Shown: piece by piece, positions 50,300 to 59,282 of the stretch
How the letters are laid out: every line of letters starts with the position of its first letter
Numbering within the stretch: the stretch's first letter is position 1
NCBI RefSeq assembly: GCF_900103825.1
Contig: NZ_FNIF01000005.1
Span: forward strand, 186,001 to 250,000
Length of the DNA: 64,000 nt
Direction of reading: 5' to 3'
From: Paenibacillus sp. yr247
GTDB lineage: Bacteria; Bacillota; Bacilli; Paenibacillales; NBRC-103111
Position numbers and translations under genes: made by a program
The notes under the pieces: generated by a model
Seen by the model: only the letters and a program-made list of their open reading frames with translations
Databases searched by the model: none
What the model was told of the DNA's origin: nothing

Positions 50300-50908
50300 C
50301 TAAGCTCTTTTCTGACCCAGCTTGTTCTCTTTGCCTTGTATGAGCTTCACAATATTCGTACGATGACGCATAAAGGCAAATGCACACAGCAAAATGCTAA
50401 TCCACAAAATCGGTAAAGGTCGGTCCATCCCCCAAATAAGAAAAGGTAAAAGTGCAGTAAGTATAAGGGAGCCGAGCGATACAAATCTGGTAATAGCAAT
50501 GATGACTATGGCAGCTAAACCTGCAATTAATGTCGGAATGAAGCAGAGTGTAGCCATAACGCCGATCGTGGTTGCAATTCCTTTACCACCTCGAAAGCCG
50601 AAAAAGACTGGCCAATTATGACCGACGATAGCTGCTAGCCCACACAATACGCGAATCCAGATGTTATCAGGTTCGGGAGCTGCCCAAATCCCAATACATA
50701 CCGCAGCAACTCCCTTCAAGGCATCAAGCAAAAGAACTAGGATGGCAGGACCCTTACCAAGAACGCGAAGCGTATTTGTCGCCCCCGCATTGCCACTGCC
50801 GTGCTTACGGATATCGATGCCTTTGAACCATTTCCCGAATAAATAACTAAAGCTTATGGAGCCTAATAAATATCCCACTACAATTGTTATTATGGAAATT
50901 GAAAGCAA
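50300..50908 (-). CDS. plsY: Acyl-phosphate:glycerol-3-phosphate acyltransferase
   Basis: Integral membrane enzyme that acylates G3P with acyl-phosphate to form lysophosphatidate. The 202-residue protein has five membrane helices; the conserved loops are GSISFSYLFGKWFKGIDIRKHGSGNAGATNTLRVLG (residues 16-51), GHNWPVFFGFRGGKGIATTIG (about 95-115) and MRHRTNIVKLIQGKENKLG (near 180). It begins at a TTG at 50908 (GGAG upstream). With gpsA it supplies the first two steps of phospholipid synthesis; plsC at 56784 does the next. Confidence 0.94.
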   Translation of the reverse strand: MLSISIITIVVGYLLGSISFSYLFGKWFKGIDIRKHGSGNAGATNTLRVLGKGPAILVLLLDALKGVAAVCIGIWAAPEPDNIWIRVLCGLAAIVGHNWPVFFGFRGGKGIATTIGVMATLCFIPTLIAGLAAIVIIAITRFVSLGSLILTALLPFLIWGMDRPLPILWISILLCAFAFMRHRTNIVKLIQGKENKLGQKRA

Positions 50909-50921
50909 TCTACAACATCTC

Positions 50922-52247
50922 CTATTCTTTGTCCGATGATTTCCTACGGCTTAAGATACGTATTGGTGTTCCTTCAAATCCGAAGGCAGCACGAATTTTG
51001 TTATCCAGGTACCGTTCATATGAAAAGTGCATGAGCTCAGGCTCATTCACGAAGAGTACAAAGACAGGAGGCTTAACAGCTACTTGTGTAACATAATTGA
51101 TCCGCAGGCGTTTACCTTTATCCGTTGGAGGTGGGTTGTAAGCTACCGCATCCGAAACAACATCGTTAAGGAGATGCGTCTGAACACGAAGGGCATGATT
51201 CTCAGCGACTTGAATGACGACCGGCAACAGCTTATGTAAACGTTGCGTCGTTTTAGCTGAAACAAACACAATCGGTGCGTAACTCAAGAATAAGAAATGA
51301 TCGCGAATGGTTTGTGTAAAATGCTGCATCGTTTTATCGTCTTTATCCACGGCATCCCATTTGTTTACGACAATAACAATCGCTCTTCCTGCTTCATGCG
51401 CATATCCGGCAATGTGCTTGTCCTGCTCGATAATACCTTCTTGACCGTCAATGACAACCAGCACAACATCAGCACGTTCGATCGCCTTCATTGCACGCAT
51501 GACACTATATTTTTCCGTGTTCTCGTAGACACGGCCTCTCTTACGCATACCAGCCGTATCTATGATAACGAACTTCTGTCCATCCCGTTCAAATGGCGTA
51601 TCGATCGCATCACGCGTCGTTCCTGCCACGTCACTAACGATGACCCGCTCTTCCCCAAGAATGGCATTCGTCATCGAAGATTTTCCGACATTCGGGCGAC
51701 CGATAAGAGCGAATTTAACGACTTCCTCGCCATACTCATCATCCTTTTTGTCGGGAAAAAGTGCACAGACAGCTTCGAGCAAATCGCCGATACCAATTCC
51801 GTGTGAACCTGAAATGCCGATAGGATCACCAAATCCAAGAGAGTAGAACTCATAAATATCGTCCTGACGCGCAAGGTTATCCACTTTATTAACGGCAAGT
51901 ACGATAGGCTTTTTGGAACGGAATAGCAATTGGGCAACCTCTTCATCCGAAGGTGTTACTCCCGCTTTGGCATCAACCATGAAAATAATAACATCCGCTT
52001 CTTCAATTGCAAGCTCTGCTTGAATACGAACGGATTTGAGGATAGCATCCTCCCCATCAATCTCAATACCACCTGTATCAATGACGCTGAATGACGTATT
52101 GAGCCATTCACCCACGCCATATAATCGATCACGTGTAACACCCGGTTTATCTTCCACAATCGCAAGGCGATCGCCTACGATCCGATTGAAAATGGTGGAC
52201 TTGCCGACATTCGGTCGGCCTACAATTGCAAGAATAGGTCTAGCCAC
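50922..52247 (-). CDS. der: Ribosome-assembly GTPase Der
   Basis: Essential double-GTPase needed for 50S maturation. The 441-residue protein has two G domains: G1 motifs GRPNVGKST near 10 and GRPNVGKSS near 186, G3 DTGGIE and [10 protein letters not shown]4 NKVD near 120 and NKWD near 295, then a C-terminal KH-like domain ([35 protein letters not shown]). It starts at a GTG at 52247 (GGAGTG upstream). B. subtilis order der-gpsA is retained with plsY inserted. Confidence 0.96.
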   Translation of the reverse strand: MARPILAIVGRPNVGKSTIFNRIVGDRLAIVEDKPGVTRDRLYGVGEWLNTSFSVIDTGGIEIDGEDAILKSVRIQAELAIEEADVIIFMVDAKAGVTPSDEEVAQLLFRSKKPIVLAVNKVDNLARQDDIYEFYSLGFGDPIGISGSHGIGIGDLLEAVCALFPDKKDDEYGEEVVKFALIGRPNVGKSSMTNAILGEERVIVSDVAGTTRDAIDTPFERDGQKFVIIDTAGMRKRGRVYENTEKYSVMRAMKAIERADVVLVVIDGQEGIIEQDKHIAGYAHEAGRAIVIVVNKWDAVDKDDKTMQHFTQTIRDHFLFLSYAPIVFVSAKTTQRLHKLLPVVIQVAENHALRVQTHLLNDVVSDAVAYNPPPTDKGKRLRINYVTQVAVKPPVFVLFVNEPELMHFSYERYLDNKIRAAFGFEGTPIRILSRRKSSDKE

Positions 52248-52378
52248 TACTCATTCACTCCTTCGAATTCCATGATCAGCCATGGAAAAATACGCAACTT
52301 ACATCATAACAAAAAAGACACGAATTGGCTAATCTCATTTGAGATTCCGCTTGGTAGAATGCGGGCACACCGGCTATT

Positions 52379-52558
52379 TCAGGTATGCTTGACCAAAATC
52401 ATCGTGCCATTTTTCAAATCGTGAGCATTCGCATCCAATATTTTTTCTAATGAGAAAGAAACCCTCTGGAGTTCATCTTCCTTGTCCACCACAAAGATTG
52501 GAGCACCTCCAGCTATTCGTTCCTTCGTTAAAGTCACGATGGCAATGATTTGCGACAT
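52379..52558 (-). CDS. Small protein paired with the YIEGIA protein (capping-type subunit)
   Basis: A 59-residue protein starting at ATG 52558 (GGAGG 12 nt upstream, inside the end of the preceding gene): SQIIAIVTLTKERIAGGAPI, then VVDKEDELQRVSFSLEKILDANAHDL and NGTMILVKHT. It looks like a small alpha/beta domain. It lies 7 bp downstream of the YIEGIA gene, and NCBI families include a small capping subunit for YIEGIA proteins, which I believe this is. That identification rests on memory and context. Confidence 0.72.
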   Translation of the reverse strand: MSQIIAIVTLTKERIAGGAPIFVVDKEDELQRVSFSLEKILDANAHDLKNGTMILVKHT

Positions 52559-52565
52559 CGATAAT

Positions 52566-53471
52566 TCAGGCCTCCTTCCTTTTATTTACTCCGGCTTCAG
52601 ACGGCATACGCACAGCACTTTCCAGCACTGGTACCCGATGAAGAGCGACAAATGCTTTCTCTACATCCCTCTCCTGTGGAAGAAACAGAACGCCTATTGT
52701 ACCGTTGTTCATATCCAGTTTGGCCATTGGCCGCAAAGAAGGCTCGCCTTCATCTCGGAATACGCCAAATAAGGTTGAAATATCATGAAGAATAGCCTGT
52801 CTTTGGCCTAAATTAGCTAAGGTCACGCGTGCATTGCGATTTTTGGGTTTAATTAAGAAGCCAAGTCCGTGTTCAAGAATCTTGTTACGGCTATCCGTTA
52901 GCCCAATGTTCATGATATAGATAGAACCAACAAACAGATCCGGACCATCCATTCGGATAGGAATGTGTTCGATATCTGCAATAGCAGCTAGCTTTTTACC
53001 CGATTTAAAACAGTTAGCAATCCATATTGAGAAAATACCAGCAACAATCCCCCAATACCAAGCAAACAAAATACTGAATAAAGAAGCAAGAAAGGACGAG
53101 AAAATAACTAGATAATTTCTCCCCTCGAACACCATCGCTATCCCTTCAATATATGCCGCGCCTCTAGGGACTAGTTCTAATTCATCAATCTTGGATAAGC
53201 TTTGTCTTTCCATATTGCGTACATCTCGAAACTGTTGGGCAGCAAGCGATAAGAATGTGACCGCTGTATAATTTTTCTCGAGCAAAGCAGGAACAGCAAC
53301 TGCACCTAATGCTGCAGCAATGACACCTAGGGATATATGAATGATTTTACCATGAGGATAGGTAGGATATTGCCGATAGTCCGTTCTGAGCATATTGAGA
53401 CGCGCAAGAACACCAAAAGTAACACCCACGACGACGCCTATCGTATAACGATGCGAATACAACCAGTCCAT
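52566..53471 (-). CDS. yphB: YIEGIA-domain membrane protein (YphB/SeaA position)
   Basis: A 301-residue membrane protein with helices at about residues 10-27, 44-62 and two around 120-155, then a cytosolic alpha/beta region. The name-giving motif YIEGIAMVFEGRNYLVI is near 107-123, after DELELVPRGAA. The start is the ATG at 53471, overlapping the yphA stop (TAATG) and 5 nt after GGAGG. Position der-yphB-yphA-fni matches B. subtilis, where yphB (seaA) is linked to sporulation. Biochemical role unknown. Confidence 0.83.
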   Translation of the reverse strand: MDWLYSHRYTIGVVVGVTFGVLARLNMLRTDYRQYPTYPHGKIIHISLGVIAAALGAVAVPALLEKNYTAVTFLSLAAQQFRDVRNMERQSLSKIDELELVPRGAAYIEGIAMVFEGRNYLVIFSSFLASLFSILFAWYWGIVAGIFSIWIANCFKSGKKLAAIADIEHIPIRMDGPDLFVGSIYIMNIGLTDSRNKILEHGLGFLIKPKNRNARVTLANLGQRQAILHDISTLFGVFRDEGEPSLRPMAKLDMNNGTIGVLFLPQERDVEKAFVALHRVPVLESAVRMPSEAGVNKRKEA

Positions 53472-54097
53472 TACTTCCTCCAGCCTCCTTTTCGTTCCAT
53501 CCAACTTCTAATGACGCTTCGGAAACCGTTATAAACAGTTTGAAGGATAATCGTCATCGTACGAGCAGCAAAGACAGACAACCACCATTGATCTTGAAAA
53601 GTCCCATTACCCAGATGATGATAGCCATCCTTAGGATGAATACCTGCCTGATACATATCTCCGAGTAAGTACCCAATCGAGAGCGCCGCGATCTGCTCCA
53701 AGGCATTTCGCTGTAAAATAACGGCTACTAAAGCAAGCAATAAGGCCGTATCCCATTCCGAGTCACGCACAATGAGTATAGGATCCATTTCTAGCAGCTG
53801 CTGCAATAAGAAGTGCAAAGAACCAAGTAGAAGACCAATGGAGAGCAAATGGAGTTTATGTATGAATCCTTGCGTGACATAGAGAATACCCAAGCTGATA
53901 AGAAAAACAACGACATAGACGAGCTGAACTTGAACCTGCTTTACGGTTACCGTTAACCTGGAAAAAACAATCCATGAGACAAAAAAAAGAAGCATGCCCT
54001 TGTGCGATATACTTCTGAGGTACAGCTCCTTCCATCCGCTGGCGAACAAAATCAACGTGATACAAAGAAGAATTAGAGACAAATAACCGGAATTCAT
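53471..54097 (-). CDS. yphA: YphA-family membrane protein
   Basis: A 208-residue protein with about six membrane helices (LILLCITLILFASGWKELYL; LLFFVSWIVFSRL; LVYVVVFLISLGILYV; LSIGLLLGSLHFLL; ALLLALVAVILQ; LSVFAARTMTIIL) and a basic C-terminus (SWMERKGGWRK). It overlaps the yphB start codon, so the two are coupled. Same position as B. subtilis yphA beside fni. Function unknown; likely partner of the YIEGIA protein given the overlap. Confidence 0.78.
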   Translation of the reverse strand: MNSGYLSLILLCITLILFASGWKELYLRSISHKGMLLFFVSWIVFSRLTVTVKQVQVQLVYVVVFLISLGILYVTQGFIHKLHLLSIGLLLGSLHFLLQQLLEMDPILIVRDSEWDTALLLALVAVILQRNALEQIAALSIGYLLGDMYQAGIHPKDGYHHLGNGTFQDQWWLSVFAARTMTIILQTVYNGFRSVIRSWMERKGGWRK

Positions 54098-54231
54098 AAT
54101 CTAACCACCCTAGAATGCATAGGAGAGCAGGTGACACGCGTCACCCGACCTGCCTGCGGATCTTCTCAGGCTTCCTCTTCGAAATGATGAGGGAAGCACC
54201 GCCTGTGATCCTTAGTATGGCAATAATTCGA

Positions 54232-55290
54232 TTATTTACTCCGATTGGCTCTTTCTGCATATGAAGTTAAGTTAATTCCTCTAGCAAGACACCATTCTGC
54301 CGTTTCTCCCATGATGACAACCGGGCAGTCCGCTAAAGCTTGAACCGTTTTCGCGCCTAACGCTGTCATAATAAGAATAAGTCCTTGATGAAGCTCGTCC
54401 GTAAAATGATGCAGCGCATCCACACCATCGCTGCGCAGCACCTTCAAAAATGCGCCTGCCATGCCTACGGCCGAGGCGCCGAGAGAAAGCGCTTTGGCTG
54501 CTTCCAAAGCGTTCGTAATACCACCCGAGGCAATTACCGAGCCTCGCGAATAAACCGAGAGCGCCTCCAAGAGCGCGATGCTTGTCGGTGTCCCCCAGTC
54601 GTTCAGCCACTCCATGGCGACTGGACGTCTGGCATTCTCAATAGCGGCGAAATTCGTGCCGCCAGACCCGCCGACATCCAATATGCGCACGCCAATGCTC
54701 TGCAATTGTTTGGCGTTATCCTTGAGGATACCGAAGCCAACTTCCTTCACAATGACCGGTACTTGGACATGACGGACAATAGCCTCAATGCGGTCGAGCA
54801 TACCCACAAAGCTGCGATCCCCTTCTGGCATGATTAATTCTTGCATGACATTCAAATGAATTTGAAGCCCGTTCGCTTCAATCATATCTACAGCGCGGAG
54901 CGCCTGCTCAACGGAAGCCTCGCTGCCTAAATTCGCAAACACGATACCTTGTGGGTTCTCGCGCCGCACAACTTGATAGCTCGCTGCTACCTCGCTGTTT
55001 TTAATAGCAGACATCTGGGAGCCAACGGCCATAGCCATGCCCTTCTCCCTTGCTAAAATAGCTAGTTCGCGATTGATGCTTTCTGTCTCCTGAGCGCCGC
55101 CCGTCATGGCATTAATTAAAATCGGCGAACTCATAATGAGATCGCCGATTTCGGTTGTTAATGCAATGTGATCCGTCGAAGTCTCAGGTAAACAGTTATG
55201 CACAAGCTTGATATCCGACAGCCCCTGCTGCCGTGATTGTCCAAGCTCCAGCGCATAATGGACATGCTCCATTTTGCGTGAGATGCGCAT
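54232..55290 (-). CDS. fni: Type 2 isopentenyl-diphosphate delta-isomerase
   Basis: FMN- and NADPH-dependent interconversion of IPP and DMAPP. The 352-residue barrel has INAMTGGAQETESINRELA near 58, VGSQMSAIKN near 91, HLNVMQELIMPEGDRSF near 145 (with the catalytic Gln-Glu), VIVKEVGFGI near 180, DVGGSGGTNFAAIENAR near 207 and IASGGITNALEAAKAL near 258. It supplies prenyl units for the heptaprenyl chain made by HepS/HepT in the same window. Confidence 0.95.
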   Translation of the reverse strand: MRISRKMEHVHYALELGQSRQQGLSDIKLVHNCLPETSTDHIALTTEIGDLIMSSPILINAMTGGAQETESINRELAILAREKGMAMAVGSQMSAIKNSEVAASYQVVRRENPQGIVFANLGSEASVEQALRAVDMIEANGLQIHLNVMQELIMPEGDRSFVGMLDRIEAIVRHVQVPVIVKEVGFGILKDNAKQLQSIGVRILDVGGSGGTNFAAIENARRPVAMEWLNDWGTPTSIALLEALSVYSRGSVIASGGITNALEAAKALSLGASAVGMAGAFLKVLRSDGVDALHHFTDELHQGLILIMTALGAKTVQALADCPVVIMGETAEWCLARGINLTSYAERANRSK

Positions 55291-55322
55291 TCTTATGCTC
55301 CCCCTAGAGATGTGGTATCACT

Positions 55323-56633
55323 TTATTTTTTAAATTTAGAAAGTTTGTCGCCAAAACGCTCGCCTAATGTCATAGATAACCCTTGATTGCTCAAGGACAC
55401 GTTCTCATTACCAGCAATCTCTTTTTGATGACTTGCGCTGTTCCCGCGGTCACGATCGCCTCTTGGTTGTCTTTCTCTATCAGGTTTACCTGCAGATGGA
55501 GCAGCTGCACCAGCTGGAGCCTCAGGAGCTTCTTCTGTGTCTTTGATGCTTAAGCTAACGCGTTTCTCAGCCGTGTTGATTTCCAAGATTTTCACTTGAA
55601 CTTCTTGGCCTTCTTTCAATACTTCATGTGGAGTACCGATGTGACGGTGTGCAATTTGGGAAATATGCACTAGACCTTCAACACCTGGAGCCACTTCAAC
55701 GAATGCACCAAAAGCTGCAAGACGTTTCACTGTACCTGTTATAATATCTCCAGCTTTGAATTCACGCTCAACATTGGACCAAGGACCTTCTTGTGTAGCT
55801 TTGATGCTTAAGCTGATTTTATCATTAGAAGGATCAAGTTTAAGGATTTGAACCTTTACTTTATCGCCTTCTTTAACTACATCGGAAGCTTGTTCAACAT
55901 GGTGCCAAGCCAGCTCGGAGATGTGCACGAGACCGTCGATACCACCGATATCAATAAACGCACCAAATTGTGTCAAGCGTTGAACTGTACCTTCCAGTAC
56001 TTGACCCACTTGAAGACCTTCGATGATTTTCTTTTTGTTAGCTTCGAATTCTTCATCCAAAACATCTTTTTGAGAAAGGATCACTTTGTTTTTCTCACGA
56101 TCGATTTCTTTTACACGAAGACGCAACGTGCGGCCTTTGTAAGAGGAGAAATCTTCAACGAATTGACGCTCAACCATGGAAGCAGGCACGAAACCGCGTA
56201 CGCCAATATCCACAACAAGACCGCCTTTTACAACTTCAGCTACTGTAGCTTCAAGAATTTCTTTGCTCTCAAGCTGACCTCGCAAAGTATCCCAAGCTTT
56301 TTCACTGTCTACTACACGTTTGGACAGAACCAAAGTTTCTTTCGCATCGTTAATAGAAACGACCTTTAGTTCAACTTCTTGACCCAGTTGAACAGCTTGG
56401 CCTGCATCGTCTAAGCTTACGGAAGAAAGTTCGCGAACAGGGATAACACCATCGTATTTGTAACCGATATCCACGAAGGCTTGATCTGCGTCTACCTTAA
56501 CGATTTTGCCTTTCACGGTAGCGCCTTTCTTCAGCACAGCAACGTTGTTAAGAGCGTGCTCAGCTTCTGCTTGCGATACGGCTGTTTCTTGTGCTTCTTG
56601 CGATTGATCTTGAACTTTTACTTCATCTGACAT
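55323..56633 (-). CDS. Ribosomal protein S1 homologue (YpfD type)
   Basis: A 436-residue RNA-binding protein with four S1 (OB-fold) domains, at about residues 34-103, 121-186, 206-276 and 292-361. Repeating signatures are GATVKGKIVKVDADQAFVDIGYKYDG, VLEGTVQRLTQFGAFIDIGGIDGLVHISE and IITGTVKRLAAFGAFVEVAPGVEGLVHIS. The C-terminus is low-complexity (AGAAAPSAGKPDRERQPRGDRDRG). The Gram-positive homologue is not a fixed part of the ribosome; exact role is debated. AGGAGGG precedes the ATG at 56633. Confidence 0.93.
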   Translation of the reverse strand: MSDEVKVQDQSQEAQETAVSQAEAEHALNNVAVLKKGATVKGKIVKVDADQAFVDIGYKYDGVIPVRELSSVSLDDAGQAVQLGQEVELKVVSINDAKETLVLSKRVVDSEKAWDTLRGQLESKEILEATVAEVVKGGLVVDIGVRGFVPASMVERQFVEDFSSYKGRTLRLRVKEIDREKNKVILSQKDVLDEEFEANKKKIIEGLQVGQVLEGTVQRLTQFGAFIDIGGIDGLVHISELAWHHVEQASDVVKEGDKVKVQILKLDPSNDKISLSIKATQEGPWSNVEREFKAGDIITGTVKRLAAFGAFVEVAPGVEGLVHISQIAHRHIGTPHEVLKEGQEVQVKILEINTAEKRVSLSIKDTEEAPEAPAGAAAPSAGKPDRERQPRGDRDRGNSASHQKEIAGNENVSLSNQGLSMTLGERFGDKLSKFKK

Positions 56634-56783
56634 GGGATTACCCTCCTCTTATTACAACCAACAATAAATAATTTATAAGTCACAAAGCAGTATGTAAGCT
56701 TCTACTCTGTTTCAAACAAAACAATAACTTCCATTCGCTTTAACGATAGTATAATTCCAAGCTTTCGATTCCATACATGATCA

Positions 56784-57365
56784 TTAACCTTTGCTATAAG
56801 CGGTATGTAACCGGCGAATTTCATTCATAATGGCTTCAGTGGCAAGCTCTAAGTCTTCGGAACTTGCACCTGCGTATGCGCTTAGATCAAGCGGCTTTCC
56901 ATACACGATCGTCATGCGTCGGAATAAGGAATAATTACCAATAATAGCAACAGGAACAACTGCAGCTCCTGATTTCAGTGCAAGACTGGCTGCGCCCTTC
57001 TTGCCCATTCCCCCGGCGTTGTTACGCGATCCTTCCGGGAAAACGCCCAACATATTACCGTCACGGAGCAATTGTACTGCGAGTCGGATAGATTCTCTGC
57101 TGACGCCTCCGCGTTTAACAGGAAAAGCGCCTACCTTAGAAATTATTGAACCCAGCACAGGAATGTCAAACAGCTCTGCTTTCGCCATGAAATGAACCAT
57201 ACGCTTAAGCGGAGTTCCTAATAATGGCGGATCCAGCAGACTCGTATGATTCCCGCAAAGCACGACCGCACCATGTGTAGGGACATTCTCCGTACCTAAA
57301 GCCCGCATACGGTAAAACATAGTGAAAATAAAACGAAATAAGGCCCTGCCGATGCGATATAGCAT
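56784..57365 (-). CDS. plsC: 1-acylglycerol-3-phosphate acyltransferase
   Basis: Acylates lysophosphatidate to phosphatidate at the membrane. The 193-residue protein has a short N-terminal hydrophobic stretch, the catalytic NHTSLLDPP (H-x4-D) near 40, LKRMVHFMAKAELF near 57, GAFPVKRGG near 80 and the FPEGSRNNAGG motif near 115. Start ATG 57365 follows the cmk stop at 57367 by one base; the longer reading overlaps cmk. It completes the gpsA-plsY-plsC set. Confidence 0.93.
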   Translation of the reverse strand: MLYRIGRALFRFIFTMFYRMRALGTENVPTHGAVVLCGNHTSLLDPPLLGTPLKRMVHFMAKAELFDIPVLGSIISKVGAFPVKRGGVSRESIRLAVQLLRDGNMLGVFPEGSRNNAGGMGKKGAASLALKSGAAVVPVAIIGNYSLFRRMTIVYGKPLDLSAYAGASSEDLELATEAIMNEIRRLHTAYSKG

Positions 57366-57366
57366 C

Positions 57367-58050
57367 TTATTTGCCACCTCCGACTTTGTCTTTGCAAAGC
57401 CCAAGTATTTCGTCCACAACTTCTTCAATGGTCATTGAGGTACTGTCCATTAACACAGCATCATGAGCACGTCTAAGCGGTGAAATCTCTCTATCTTGGT
57501 CAAGTTGATCGCGACGAGCAATGTCCTGTTCCAGTTCGGAGAGCGTAAAGGTACAAGTGCCGCTGTTTTGCATCTCTTTGAATCGACGCTCTGCTCGTTC
57601 CTTCACGCTAGCTGTCAGAAAAACCTTGATTTCCGCATCCGGCATAACATGAGTACCGATGTCTCGTCCATCCATGACTACGCCTTTGGATATGGCCATT
57701 TGCTTCTGAAGTGTTACAAGCAGCTGGCGGATAGCTCCATAGCTAGCGATTTGGGAGACATGGTTCGTGATGGCTGTCGTACGGATTTCTTTGGTCACAT
57801 CGACACCATCTACGATAACTTGTTGTCCTTCCTCACGAGGAATAAGCTCAATCTGCATGCGATTCGCCAAAGCAGCCACTTCTGTTTCTTGATCAGGTTG
57901 CAGCCCTTCTTGCTGTACTTTCCACGTTACTGCCCGATACATGGCTCCTGTATCCACGTAAACGAAACCAAGTGCTCCGGCAACTAACCGAGCAATGGTG
58001 CTTTTACCGGCTCCAGCAGGACCATCTATGGCAATATTGAACTTTTCCAA
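57367..58050 (-). CDS. cmk: Cytidylate kinase
   Basis: Phosphorylates CMP and dCMP. The 227-residue protein has the P-loop IAIDGPAGAGKSTIAR (residues 6-21), VDTGAMYRAVTW near 32, MDGRDIGTHVMPDAEIKVFLTAS near 127-149 and RRDQLDQDREISPLRRAHDAVLMDSTSM near 183-210. It is read from a TTG at 58050 (GGGAGG 9 nt upstream). It heads the cmk-plsC-S1 group. Confidence 0.95.
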   Translation of the reverse strand: MEKFNIAIDGPAGAGKSTIARLVAGALGFVYVDTGAMYRAVTWKVQQEGLQPDQETEVAALANRMQIELIPREEGQQVIVDGVDVTKEIRTTAITNHVSQIASYGAIRQLLVTLQKQMAISKGVVMDGRDIGTHVMPDAEIKVFLTASVKERAERRFKEMQNSGTCTFTLSELEQDIARRDQLDQDREISPLRRAHDAVLMDSTSMTIEEVVDEILGLCKDKVGGGK

Positions 58051-58097
58051 GCTGCTGTTCCTCCCAACAATACATCACAGTACCTTACGAACAAAAA

Positions 58098-58114
58098 AGC
58101 AGGCACTGCCTGCT
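58098..58114 (-). terminator. Terminator upstream of cmk
   Basis: Minus-strand AGCAGGC-AGT-GCCTGCT (7-bp stem, 3-nt loop) followed by TTTTTTGTTCG. It ends the ypfB-ypfA transcript before cmk. Confidence 0.85.
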
Positions 58115-58189
58115 AATTAATTCAAATTATACCACACTAAAAAGGCATATGCAAAACTTGGACGCATAATAAATTACGTTCAGATGTGC

Positions 58190-58414
58190 CTAAGAGCGCT
58201 CTCCCTTCCCATTTTGAGGCAGTATATAGGGCTTACCTTCTAATGGTTCTACACGGGTAAAATGCTTTCGTATGTAGGGAATTTGGAGCAGTGCTTGGAC
58301 GCAAATAAGTAAAATCAAAAATACGAGCGTTGTCCGAATGATCACCTTTTCTACTTTCGCAGAGAAGAGGATAAACAGCTGCTCGTATGACTTATGTTCT
58401 TGATCTGTTGACAT
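58190..58414 (-). CDS. ypfB: Small membrane protein (YpfB type, DUF5359-like)
   Basis: A 74-residue single-pass membrane protein: basic N-terminus, helix VIIRTTLVFLILLICVQALLQI near 24-45, then IRKHFTRVEPLEGKPYILPQNG and a basic end. The ATG at 58414 is used (GGTGAGG 6 nt upstream); the longer frame begins at a GTG in that site. Position between cmk and the PilZ gene agrees with B. subtilis ypfB. Function unknown. Confidence 0.75.
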   Translation of the reverse strand: MSTDQEHKSYEQLFILFSAKVEKVIIRTTLVFLILLICVQALLQIPYIRKHFTRVEPLEGKPYILPQNGKGERS

Positions 58415-58524
58415 GAGATGCCTCACCTACTCGCATTGACATTTTGTTTGGTAGTATGCCCATACGAGGAAAATCTCATGCTTACAAGCAGAGTGACTTT
58501 TGACTTCGACAAAAGATCCCTATA

Positions 58525-59178
58525 TTATCTTTTCCGAAAATCCATTTGTCTCTCAAAGCAAAAACGGATTAATTTCTGACGTTCCCGGTCAGCAATGTCA
58601 ACAAACCTTACCATAGCCAATTGTTTGCCCGAGTCCAGCTGTTTAATGCGCACAACCTCACCATTAAAAGGAATATGCTCTATATTGCCGTTCTTATACG
58701 GAGCAAGAACCCAACATGAAATAGCGGCATTCATTCCAAGCGGAATATGACCATCACAGATAAACGATATGCCACCGCCGCCAACATCATCCGTTACACC
58801 AATGAATTGAATTTGGTCCGACAATTTCACGGCGATTTCAAGTTCCGCCAACACCCTTAGAAAGCTTCTGCGTTGAACATGCGTAATGGCTTCAGGTTCT
58901 GGCTTACGCAATTCCACTAAGCGAATCACGTCTTCTCTGAAACCAGTAACAGAAGTTGTAAAGTAATGCTTCACCCCGCCCTGACCTAAGAAAAATGTGC
59001 TTAATTCATCACCATGATACAACTTTTTAAGTCGACCTGTTTTCTCATTCAATGGAATCTCTATGACAATTGAGCTATTCGTCACGTCAGCGATTCTGGA
59101 CTTGTACTCAATTTTGGATTCTTCTTCATCAATACTATTCACTTGTATATGTAATATCTGGTTGACCTTAGGAAGCAA
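58525..59178 (-). CDS. ypfA: PilZ-domain flagellar brake protein (YpfA type)
   Basis: A c-di-GMP-binding protein of 217 residues, the B. subtilis YpfA length, if read from the TTG at 59178 (GGAGGTGCAGAAA upstream). N-terminal YcgR-like beta domain (residues 20-90), then a PilZ domain with QRRSFLRV near 102-109 (R-x-x-x-R) and DDVGGGGISF near 131 (the D/N-x-S-x-x-G position, here Gly in place of Ser). YpfA inhibits flagellar rotation by binding MotA in B. subtilis. The replaced Ser may weaken ligand binding. Confidence 0.87.
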   Translation of the reverse strand: MLPKVNQILHIQVNSIDEEESKIEYKSRIADVTNSSIVIEIPLNEKTGRLKKLYHGDELSTFFLGQGGVKHYFTTSVTGFREDVIRLVELRKPEPEAITHVQRRSFLRVLAELEIAVKLSDQIQFIGVTDDVGGGGISFICDGHIPLGMNAAISCWVLAPYKNGNIEHIPFNGEVVRIKQLDSGKQLAMVRFVDIADRERQKLIRFCFERQMDFRKR

Positions 59179-59246
59179 TTTCTGCACCTCCGAGAGATAA
59201 TATGACACAATTATACCACGACCTATTAATTAAGATAGCAAAAAAA

Positions 59247-59274
59247 AAGAAGCTAGGATTGGATCCTGCTTCTT
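59247..59274 (-). terminator. Terminator after ypeB
   Basis: Minus-strand AAGAAGCAGGATCC / GGATCCTAGCTTCTT-like stem with one internal mismatch, followed by nine T. It lies eight bases after the ypeB stop. Confidence 0.87.
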
Positions 59275-59282
59275 TTCTACAA

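Noticed and set aside
50139-50387. Minus-strand frame of 82 codons with repeated ANAYEASF-like peptide
   Set aside because: It is the SD-adjacent repeat read as protein, overlapping gpsA and plsY in another frame.
55848-56369. Plus-strand frame of 173 codons
   Set aside because: Antisense shadow of the four-S1-domain gene; Phe/Asn-rich product without motifs.
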